A stretch of 6,567 bases of DNA, taken from NCBI GenBank assembly GCA_031260385.1, contig JAIRKB010000015.1:1-6567 (forward strand), in the 5' to 3' direction. Below the pieces are notes generated by a model. That model was not told the origin of the DNA. It worked only from the letters and a program-made list of their open reading frames with translations, and did no database searches. Shown here one piece after another: positions 1 to 5,590 of this stretch (positions are counted from its first letter, which is position 1; every line of letters begins with the position of its first letter). This DNA is from Propionibacteriaceae bacterium (lineage in GTDB: Bacteria; Actinomycetota; Actinomycetes; Propionibacteriales; Propionibacteriaceae). Made by a program: the position numbers and the translations under genes.

Positions 1-64
1 CTGGGACACCAGAACCGACCCCATGTCCCAGTTCTGCGCCACCAAAACCGTCCCCCTGTTCCAG
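1..64. repeat. two imperfect 31-bp repeat units, REP/transposon-end-like
   Basis: Bases 1-31 and 34-64 match at 25 of 31 positions with a 33-bp period. Unit 1 is bounded by a perfect 8-bp inverted repeat, CTGGGACA (1-8) and TGTCCCAG (24-31), around a 15-nt centre. In unit 2 the arms have decayed (CTGCGCCA and TGTTCCAG). The form (GGGACA, C-rich centre, TGTCCC) resembles dispersed palindromes I recall near IS200/REP-associated transposases, but that is memory, not a search. The repeat lies inside the open frame of the DppC-type permease, and its protein translation is less conserved between units than its DNA, which suggests it was not shaped as coding sequence. The array may continue beyond the left edge. 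Confidence 0.6.
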
Positions 65-1018
65 GTCCCCGTGGCTCACCAGATCCTCGCCGACTGCGGC
101 CTCCACCACGGCGGCGACCTCGGCTTCGTCGGCGGTGGTTGCGCCACCACGCGTACGCAACAGTGGGTTGAGGACGTCGTTTAGGGACTCGCCGATTAGG
201 GTGACCCCGACGACGATCAAGACGATTGCTAGGCCGGGGAACATCGCGGTCCACCAGATGCCGTTGACAATATCGGAGCGGGCCTTGTTGAGGTCGTACC
301 CCCACTCAGCGGCCGAGTTTGGCTCGATCCCGAAGCCGAGGAAGCCTAGCCCGGCAAGGGTCAGGATCGACTCAGCGGCGTTGAGGGTCATGATCACCGG
401 GATGGTCTGGGAGACATTGGGCAGAATGTGGCCGAACATGATCCGCCCTGGGCGGGCTCCGGCGACCCGCGCGGCATCGACGTACGGTTCGACCTTGGCG
501 GCCATCGTGGCGTTGCGTGTCACCCGGAAATACTGGGGCACGAAGATAACGGTGATGGCGATTGCTGCCGAGAGGATGCCAGCGAAAGCCCCTGAGCGGC
601 CTTGGGCGACCACAATCGAGACGATGATCGCCATCAGCAGGGAGGGGAAGGCGTAGAGGGCGTCCATGATCAGAACCAGAATCCGGTCGAGGATCCCCGA
701 GATATATCCCGAGACGAGACCGAGAGCAACCCCGATTACGATAGCGATCGCCACCGCCAGCAGGATCACTTCTATGGCTGTACGAGTGCCCCAGATGATC
801 CGAGATAGGACATCAAAACCGCCAACCGTCGTACCCAACAAATGCTTAGCGGACATCGGTTGTTGAGCCTGGTGAATTTCTGCGAAACCATAGGGGGCGA
901 TCCACGGCGCAAACAAGGCGACGACGATGAAGATCGCCACAATCACGATCCCAGTCAACAACATCACCCGCTGCAAACCGTGGGTTGTCTTAATCAGAGC
1001 GAGACCGGGGATACGCAT
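1..1018 (-). CDS. DppC/OppC-type peptide ABC transporter permease, 3' end beyond window
   Basis: Inner-membrane permease subunit that should pair with the adjacent DppB-type permease to form the channel of a peptide/oligopeptide importer. The frame opens at an ATG that shares its A with the TAA stop of the upstream permease (TAATG), with a GAGG ribosome site 5 nt upstream inside that gene. 339 codons are visible and no stop is reached. Residues 20-42 form a first membrane helix, followed by a short extracytoplasmic stretch containing LGTTVGGFDVLSR (60-72), the family LGTD..GRDVLSR signature with changes. Further helices lie near 82-106, 116-138, 145-165, 205-228 and 257-277. The EAA loop that contacts the ATPase is EPYVDAARVAGARPG (177-191). 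The core ends at NDVLNPLLRTRG (280-291), where such proteins usually finish, apart from a short tail. The remaining 48 or so residues are acidic and then glycine-rich, the latter encoded by a DNA repeat. Family call is secure; substrate is unknown and the true C-terminus is not seen. Confidence 0.93.
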   Translation of the reverse strand, partial: MRIPGLALIKTTHGLQRVMLLTGIVIVAIFIVVALFAPWIAPYGFAEIHQAQQPMSAKHLLGTTVGGFDVLSRIIWGTRTAIEVILLAVAIAIVIGVALGLVSGYISGILDRILVLIMDALYAFPSLLMAIIVSIVVAQGRSGAFAGILSAAIAITVIFVPQYFRVTRNATMAAKVEPYVDAARVAGARPGRIMFGHILPNVSQTIPVIMTLNAAESILTLAGLGFLGFGIEPNSAAEWGYDLNKARSDIVNGIWWTAMFPGLAIVLIVVGVTLIGESLNDVLNPLLRTRGGATTADEAEVAAVVEAAVGEDLVSHGDLEQGDGFGGAELGHGVGSGVP

Positions 1019-2058
1019 TAGTACCTCACTCTCGGATCGACTAAGGCGTTGATCGCGTCGATAATGAAGGAGGCGACGGCGATGATCACGGCGATCGCAG
1101 TGACAATCCCTTGAACGGCAACGAAGTCGCGTTTGAGCAGATATTGGCTCAGCCAATAACCGAGGCCTTGCCATTCAAAGGTCGTTTCGGTGAGGATCGC
1201 TCCGCCGAGTAGCAAGGCGATCTCCATACCCATCACGGTCACTACCGGGATCAGGGCATTGCGGAAGGCATGCTGGCTGACGACCTTGGGTTCGGCGACC
1301 CCGCGCGCGCGGGCGGCGGTGACATAGTCGGTCCGCATCGTCTGGAGCAGGTTAATCCGGATCAGGCGGATGAAAATCCCGGCGGTCAGTAGGCCGAGGG
1401 CAATCCCCGGCAGGACGGCGTGTTTGAGGACATCAACGATGATATTGATATTGCCGGTCTGGAAGGCGTTGATCAGGTAAATGTGGGTGTTAACGGGCAC
1501 CTTCTCCAAGGTGACCTGGACCAGTGGCGAAGCCCGCCCTGAGATCGGCAGCCATTTCAGCCAGACCGAAAAGACGAGTTTTAGCAGTAAAGCGACGAAG
1601 AAAACTGGGGCGGCATAGAACAAAACCGCGAAAGAGCGGATGGCAACATCGGCACCCTGGTTATACTTTCGAGCCGCCAGACGACCGAGCGGGATCCCCA
1701 CCGCGAAAGCGACGAGCAGGCCCCAGAAGGCTAGTTCGAGGGTGGCCGGCCCGTAGGAGACGATTATGTCTGAGACCGCTCGGTTGTCCATCGTCCGCCC
1801 GAAATCGCCGTGCAGGATCCCGACTAGGAAACGACCGTACTGGGTCAAGATCGGGTCGTTAAACCCCGCCGCCTGTTTGCGCGCATCAATCTCCTCGGCT
1901 GAGAGCCGTCCACCCATGGACGACGAGATCGGATCGCCGATCACCCGCATGAAGATAAAGACCACGGTCACTAGGATGAATACGGTTGGGATGATCAGAA
2001 CTAGGCGCAGCAAAAGGTATTTCGCCAGCGCCTGGCGCGAACTGGTCGCCTTGGCCAT
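1018..2058 (-). CDS. DppB/OppB-type peptide ABC transporter permease
   Basis: Complete 346-residue permease, close to the family's usual length. It forms one half of the membrane channel of a peptide importer. The ATG is preceded by AGGAG with a 6-nt spacer. An N-terminal helix (about 16-38) leads into the conserved MRVIGDP segment (37-43) and a large extracytoplasmic loop with the NDPI...QYGRFL...GDFG pattern typical of DppB/OppB (67-87). Further helices lie near 105-127, 141-165, 213-235, 268-290 and 314-336. The ATPase-docking EAA loop is DYVTAARARGVAEPKV (244-259), followed by HAFRNALIPVVTVMG (263-277), a strong family match. The C-terminus ends in DPRVRY, also typical. It follows the binding-protein gene after an 82-nt gap containing a stable hairpin. 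Its TAA overlaps the ATG of the next permease by one base, so translation of the two is probably coupled, giving equal amounts of the two subunits. No odd residues or truncation seen. Confidence 0.96.
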   Translation of the reverse strand: MAKATSSRQALAKYLLLRLVLIIPTVFILVTVVFIFMRVIGDPISSSMGGRLSAEEIDARKQAAGFNDPILTQYGRFLVGILHGDFGRTMDNRAVSDIIVSYGPATLELAFWGLLVAFAVGIPLGRLAARKYNQGADVAIRSFAVLFYAAPVFFVALLLKLVFSVWLKWLPISGRASPLVQVTLEKVPVNTHIYLINAFQTGNINIIVDVLKHAVLPGIALGLLTAGIFIRLIRINLLQTMRTDYVTAARARGVAEPKVVSQHAFRNALIPVVTVMGMEIALLLGGAILTETTFEWQGLGYWLSQYLLKRDFVAVQGIVTAIAVIIAVASFIIDAINALVDPRVRY

Positions 2059-2092
2059 TCAATACTCCTAGCCCGTTTTCCACGGCAAATAA

Positions 2093-2123
2093 TACACCCC
2101 ACGACCAGTGGCCGTGGGGTGTA
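2093..2123 (-). terminator. hairpin between binding-protein and permease genes (attenuator or RNA stabiliser)
   Basis: TACACCCCACG (2093-2103) pairs perfectly with CGTGGGGTGTA (2113-2123): an 11-bp stem with a 9-nt loop, placed 17 nt after the stop of the binding-protein gene. On the minus strand it is followed by TTATTTG, only a weak T tract. That fits partial termination or protection of the upstream mRNA 3' end better than full termination, because the permease genes downstream have no obvious promoter of their own in the 82-nt gap. In peptide importers such a stem commonly lets the binding protein be made in excess over the permeases. Structure is seen directly; function is inferred. Confidence 0.7.
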
Positions 2124-2140
2124 CTACTATTGCGGCTTAA

Positions 2141-3712
2141 TTAGCTCTTGGCAATGGTGTTGAAGTGGAGGTTCTCGTCCACACCGAGCTGAATCCCAGT
2201 GATATTGGTGCGCGAGAAAGCCCACTGCGAGCCCTGCAACAGGGGTAGGGTCGGCAGGTATTGCGCCAGAATATCCTGGATATCACCCAACAGAGCAGCG
2301 CGAGCGGCCGGATCGGCTTCGGTGTTCTGAGCGGTGAGCAGGGTGTTCACTTCGGCATTGCTGAAGTGGTTGTTGAAGAACCCGCCGTTACGGAAGAACG
2401 GCGACAGGTAGTTGTCACCATCCGGGTAATCCGGGAACCAGCCGAGCTGGAAGACCTGATAACCGTCACGGTTGTACTCCTTGGTGTAAGCACCCCACTC
2501 GGCGGACTGAAGCTCAACGGTGAACAAACCGGTGTCCTCAAGCTGCTTCTTGATTAGGCCATACTCCTCGGCAGAGCTAGAACCGTAGTGTTCGATGCTG
2601 TACTGCAGGGGCAGAGTGACTGGGGTCTCAACGCCAGCGTCCGCCAGGTAAGCCGTAGCCTTTTCCAGATCGGGAGCATCGCCGTAGAGGTCGCAGACGG
2701 CCTGGTTGGCGCCAGCGAAGGAATCCGGGACGTACGAGCACAACGGCAGATACTGACCCTTGTAGACCTGCTCTGACAGAGCGTTGCGGTCGATCGAGGC
2801 GGCAACCGCCTGACGGATGGCCAACTTCTGCGCAACAGTCTCACCAGGCATGATGTCGAAGTTGAAGACGATGTAACGGATCTCGCCACCGGGAGCGTCC
2901 CAAACCTTGACGTTCTTGTTCGCCTGCAGCGACTCAATATCGGTCGGGGTTAGCGAGCGATAAGCGACATCGATATCACCATTGGTGATCGACAGCATCA
3001 GGTTGGTGGCGTCGGTGAAGGTCTTCATCGTCACACCGTCGTTGGCCGGCTTCGGCTGAGCGCCAATGTAGTCGGCGTAAGGCGTGAACTCGGCAACCTC
3101 ATTCTTGGCGTACGAGGTGATCGTGTAGGGGCCCGAGAAGGCATTGGCAGCGATGATATCTTCGTCAGAAATCAGGGCGTCCGCCGGGAAGACTTCCTCA
3201 TCAACGATCGGGCCGGCGGAGGTCGCCAGGATCTGGAGGAAGGTCTGGTCGTTCTCGGCAACCAGGTTGAACCGGACGGTCAGTTCGTCAACGACGTCAA
3301 CCGAGTCGAGGTTATCGAGCAGGTCAACCGGGCCATTGGGGTCCGAGATGGCGACCATACGGTCGTAGGTGAACTTGACGTCCGAAGCGGTCAGGTCGTG
3401 GCCGTTAGCGAACTTCAGGCCTTCCCTAATCTTGCACTCAAAGACGGTGGGCTCGACGTATTCGCAAACCTCGGCGGCGTCTGGCTGCGGGGTATCAAAC
3501 CCAGGCACGAAACCGTAGAGGAAGGAATAGACCTGGATTTCAACGGTCAGCGAGCCATGGTCAAAGGCGCCGGCGGGATCCAAGGCCACAATCTTGTCAG
3601 AGGTGCCAACAACGATCATTTTCGATTCTTCTGTCTTCGCGCACCCAGCGAGCGACAGGGCTGCGGTCACGGCGACCGCTAGAAAGCCGATGGCAGTCTT
3701 CTTGAAGGCCAT
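2141..3712 (-). CDS. family-5 (peptide/oligopeptide) ABC transporter substrate-binding lipoprotein
   Basis: 523-residue extracytoplasmic solute-binding protein that captures substrate, probably a peptide, for the two permeases encoded downstream. The chosen ATG (3712) has AGGAG with a 5-nt spacer and gives a classic lipoprotein signal: MAFKK, a hydrophobic core, then lipobox LAGC with the lipidated cysteine at residue 24. The frame stays open 28 codons further upstream, but that stretch has no ribosome site and would bury the signal. Family-5 (SBP_bac_5) signatures follow in order: TVFECKIREGLKFANGHDLTASDVKFTYDRM-type block (89-119), AIRQAVAASIDRNAL (298-312), QYLPLCSYVP (320-329) and LGWFPDYPDGDNYLSPFF (423-440). 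The last two are typical of actinobacterial members as I recall them. Besides C24 there are only four cysteines, paired by spacing (C83/C93 and C325/C340), suggesting two disulfides. The substrate cannot be told from sequence; nickel, heme or sugar binding occur in this family but peptides are the default. Confidence 0.95.
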   Translation of the reverse strand: MAFKKTAIGFLAVAVTAALSLAGCAKTEESKMIVVGTSDKIVALDPAGAFDHGSLTVEIQVYSFLYGFVPGFDTPQPDAAEVCEYVEPTVFECKIREGLKFANGHDLTASDVKFTYDRMVAISDPNGPVDLLDNLDSVDVVDELTVRFNLVAENDQTFLQILATSAGPIVDEEVFPADALISDEDIIAANAFSGPYTITSYAKNEVAEFTPYADYIGAQPKPANDGVTMKTFTDATNLMLSITNGDIDVAYRSLTPTDIESLQANKNVKVWDAPGGEIRYIVFNFDIMPGETVAQKLAIRQAVAASIDRNALSEQVYKGQYLPLCSYVPDSFAGANQAVCDLYGDAPDLEKATAYLADAGVETPVTLPLQYSIEHYGSSSAEEYGLIKKQLEDTGLFTVELQSAEWGAYTKEYNRDGYQVFQLGWFPDYPDGDNYLSPFFRNGGFFNNHFSNAEVNTLLTAQNTEADPAARAALLGDIQDILAQYLPTLPLLQGSQWAFSRTNITGIQLGVDENLHFNTIAKS

Positions 3713-3717
3713 TTTTT

Positions 3718-3722
3718 CTCCT
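3718..3722 (-). promoter_or_regulatory. ribosome binding site of the substrate-binding lipoprotein
   Basis: AGGAG on the minus strand, 5 nt (AAAAA) before the ATG at 3712. It decides the start: the longer in-frame ATG at 3796 has no comparable site and would add 28 residues ahead of the lipoprotein signal peptide. Confidence 0.85.
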
Positions 3723-3730
3723 ATTCTTCT

Positions 3731-3755
3731 CCCCTGGTAGGGGGATCGATTCCCC
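3731..3755 (-). promoter_or_regulatory. competing small stems in the lipoprotein mRNA leader
   Basis: On the minus strand the leader reads GGGGA (3755-3751), a 5-nt loop, TCCCC (3745-3741), then CCCC (3734-3731) in complement as GGGG. The central C run can pair with either the upstream or the downstream G run, but not both at once. The downstream pairing sits about 10 nt from the ribosome site. A second stem lies just upstream: CCAC/GTGG (3767-3770 with 3777-3780), extendable by two pairs across a bulged A. The stems are short and may have no function. Confidence 0.25.
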
Positions 3756-3865
3756 GTATGGCACGGCCACTTCGGCGTGGTCCACACGTTAAGCACCAGA
3801 TCTTACATCGCGAGATAACGCGGTAGGTTTCAATCAGCCTTCCGGCGACAAATTGCAAAGGAATT

Positions 3866-3898
3866 GTTACATAACCGTTATTGGCTCGTTACCCAAGC
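3866..3898. repeat. three GTTA direct repeats at exact 11-bp spacing, possible regulator box
   Basis: Units GTTACATAACC (3866), GTTATTGGCTC (3877) and GTTACCCAAGC (3888) each begin with GTTA, one per helical turn on the same face. Direct repeats with 11-bp period are the usual site form for OmpR/PhoB-family response regulators. The actinobacterial PHO box has GTTCACC units at this spacing, and the third unit (GTTACCC) matches it at 5 of 7 bases. Only four bases are shared by all three units, so chance is possible. The site lies 70-100 bp before the surface-protein start and about 150 bp before the lipoprotein start, able to serve either. Confidence 0.35.
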
Positions 3899-3900
3899 GA

Positions 3901-3914
3901 CCTATCGCCATAGG
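3901..3914. repeat. short palindrome CCTAT-N4-ATAGG
   Basis: A perfect 5-bp inverted repeat with a 4-nt centre, 54 bp before the surface-protein ATG and just after the 11-bp repeat array. It could be a dimeric repressor half-site pair or chance; nothing else supports a function. Confidence 0.25.
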
Positions 3915-3967
3915 CTAATGTGGGCAAGGACCCCTTTGAGGGTTGAAAACTGCAAGGGAGGATCACC

Positions 3968-5590
3968 ATGAGGAAGACCATCACTCGGCACCTGATCGCC
4001 GCCGTCGCTTTCGCCCTCGTCTTCGGCCAGGGGCTGCTGGGGGCGCCGAATGTCCAAGCGGTTCCGTCAATCCTCGGCCCGATTTCGATTGGGTCAAATC
4101 CCGCCGACGAGGATACCAGGTCCGACGATGTCGCCGCCCAAGTCTCCGACGTCATCTTCGCCCAAATGTGGATCACCGCGGGGGTTCAGACCGGTCGTCA
4201 AATCGTCTGGGAGTGGTTCTGCGGTGAGCAATCCTTGTGGTCCGGACCAGGCTCAGCCATCGACTTCCCAACTGTCTTAGTCTCCAGTCGCATGGCAGCC
4301 CGCGAAGCCTTCGTCGGTTGCGCCGTGACCGTCGTCGCTTCACTCACCATCGATGGCCAGACCTATACCGAACGCTCGAACGAACTTCGGATCCGGCCCT
4401 TACAGGTGACCACCGGCAGTCACTTCGACTACCCGGGGAAGCCAACCTGGAAGCTGATAACTGGCTATGACGCCTCGTCGGTCAGCGAAGGTGCCGTGGT
4501 TTTCACCAACCTTGGGACCCAGACGATCAGGGAGCTGACCTGCCAGATAACTGACCTCAGCGGTGGGCCAGTTGGTCTCGAAATCGTCCAACAGCCGAAG
4601 CTGCCTCTGGGTCCGTCGATGAGCACGGCAGTGGTGGTGAGGCCCCGGGCTGGTTTGCAGAACGCCACCTGGTCGATCATTAGCTGCCAGGACGAGGCCG
4701 GTGAAACCTATAGTGCCCGTTCGACCGTCACCGTCTCCGATCCGTACATTGGCGCTCGCCTGATTGACGCCACGGTCGGTGAGAGCGCCCTCCTCGAGGT
4801 CGAGGTCTTCCCCGCCGGCGCCCCCCTAACCTACCGCTGGGACTGCGAGCAACCGGACGGTACGTTCCGCCCTGCCCCCAACGGCGCCGGTGTCGAGTTC
4901 TACGCCGTGACGGAGGCGGATGTCGGCTGCAACCTCACCGTTGAGGTGTCAACCACTGAGGGACCCGGCTACCCGCGCATGGTGGGTCGATCCAACTCGG
5001 TCTTGGTCCAGCCGCTCGGTGCCGAGTCGCAACTCAAGACCGAGCCCATCCGTCGCCTCATGCTTGGGTATGGTAGTGAGGATCTGGAGTACGCCACCCA
5101 GTGGGTTAACTTCATCAACCATGGCTCAGTGACCGTGACTGATCTGGTCGCCAAGTGCGAACCCGGGTCCCGCGAGGGTTTCACCCTCTATCGCTTGGAG
5201 GATGTCGACTGTCAGGTGACAGCCCCGGCCCAACTCGCTCGCGGTGATTCGGCTTCAATCAGGTTCACACCACGAATAGGTTTGGGTCCCGGCGAGTACT
5301 CCTTCAAGGGGTCGCTGAGCTATCTGGTCGGTGACCTGGCGCACACGATCACCATCCCCCTAGACTTCGAAGTCATCACCCCCCTCGAGAGCTTCACTGC
5401 AGAGCTGCCAGGGGTCCCTGGCCAAGACGACGACGGGAAGGTTGACGATGTTGACGATGTCGATGATGTTGACGAGCCGTCGGGACTCCCCATCTGGGCG
5501 GTGGCGGCGCTCGTCGGCGGCACCCTAGTGCTCCTCGGCGGCCTGATTGGGGTCATCATCGCCGTACGCAAACGTCAGGCGCGCCCTTAG
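3968..5590 (+). CDS. exported membrane-anchored surface protein with duplicated Ig-like module pair
   Basis: 540 residues of unknown function. The ATG is preceded by GGAGG with a 6-nt spacer. A signal peptide (MRKTITRH, hydrophobic core, likely cut after VQA31) and a C-terminal helix (about 509-533) with a basic tail RKRQARP place the bulk outside the cell; there is no LPXTG motif, so it is held by the helix itself. The ectodomain reads as A-B-A-B. A modules (about 56-145 and 258-350) share a WxC...VGC...RSN....(R/Q)PL pattern, with cysteines at 85/118 and 293/321. The second resembles the YRW...DVG..LTVEV Ig-like repeat common in actinobacterial surface proteins. B modules (about 161-256 and 361-470) start with (W/R)(K/R)L(I/M).GY, contain (F/V)xNxGxxT(I/V)..L and a late R.GL, with cysteines at 192/240 and 397/415. 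An acidic VDD repeat linker (491-502) lifts it from the membrane. No enzyme motif is visible; adhesion, a scaffold role or binding is possible. Its stop overlaps that of convergent tgt. Confidence 0.85.
   Translation: MRKTITRHLIAAVAFALVFGQGLLGAPNVQAVPSILGPISIGSNPADEDTRSDDVAAQVSDVIFAQMWITAGVQTGRQIVWEWFCGEQSLWSGPGSAIDFPTVLVSSRMAAREAFVGCAVTVVASLTIDGQTYTERSNELRIRPLQVTTGSHFDYPGKPTWKLITGYDASSVSEGAVVFTNLGTQTIRELTCQITDLSGGPVGLEIVQQPKLPLGPSMSTAVVVRPRAGLQNATWSIISCQDEAGETYSARSTVTVSDPYIGARLIDATVGESALLEVEVFPAGAPLTYRWDCEQPDGTFRPAPNGAGVEFYAVTEADVGCNLTVEVSTTEGPGYPRMVGRSNSVLVQPLGAESQLKTEPIRRLMLGYGSEDLEYATQWVNFINHGSVTVTDLVAKCEPGSREGFTLYRLEDVDCQVTAPAQLARGDSASIRFTPRIGLGPGEYSFKGSLSYLVGDLAHTITIPLDFEVITPLESFTAELPGVPGQDDDGKVDDVDDVDDVDEPSGLPIWAVAALVGGTLVLLGGLIGVIIAVRKRQARP
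5441..5476 (+). repeat. four 9-bp tandem repeats encoding a VDD linker
   Basis: Units GTTGACGAT, GTTGACGAT, GTCGATGAT and GTTGACGAG encode VDD-VDD-VDD-VDE between the ectodomain and membrane helix of the surface protein. The third unit differs only at synonymous sites. In-frame 9-bp units could expand or contract by slippage without breaking the gene, changing stalk length. The Asp-rich stretch could also bind calcium, though it lacks a defined EF-hand or dockerin spacing. Confidence 0.85.

Larger units (their letters stand above)
3713..3967. promoter_or_regulatory. divergent intergenic region between importer operon and surface-protein gene
   Basis: 255 bp without a gene, carrying the 5' leaders of two divergent transcripts, so promoters for both should lie here. 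I could not place either one firmly. On the minus strand TAAGAT (3805-3800) is a fair -10 but has no -35 at normal spacing; TTGAAA (3833-3828) is 22 nt away. On the plus strand only weak matches occur (TTGGCT at 3881, TTACCC at 3889, GCTAAT at 3914). Near the plus-strand start, ACCC (3930-3933) and GGGT (3940-3943) form a 4-bp leader stem, followed by GGAGG (3957-3961), 6 nt before the ATG of the surface protein. The 3845-3920 stretch is AT-richer than its surroundings, as expected for promoter DNA. Confidence 0.55.

Noticed and set aside
1..64. CRISPR array
   Set aside because: Only two imperfect units separated by 2 nt, with no spacers; the unit carries its own terminal inverted repeat.
135..866. 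Plus-strand open frames opposite the DppC-type permease
   Set aside because: They are antisense to a gene with clear family motifs, have no ribosome sites, and their Arg/Pro/Thr-rich translations show no domain pattern.
1524..2071. Plus-strand open frames opposite the DppB-type permease
   Set aside because: Antisense shadows of a well-supported permease; Arg-rich low-complexity products.
2261..3682. Several 60-127-codon frames on both strands within the binding-protein gene
   Set aside because: All overlap the family-5 binding protein in other frames and show no start signals or recognisable domains.
3713..3796. Longer start for the binding protein at 3796
   Set aside because: The extra 28 residues are hydrophilic, lack a ribosome site, and would place the lipoprotein signal internally; the ATG at 3712 has a good AGGAG.
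3713..3967. Riboswitch or T-box in the leader regions
   Set aside because: Only short isolated stems are present and no known riboswitch core motif could be recognised.
3889..4176. Minus-strand 95-codon frame over the intergenic region and surface-protein start
   Set aside because: It is mostly antisense to the signal peptide and first module of the surface protein and has no convincing ribosome site or domain.
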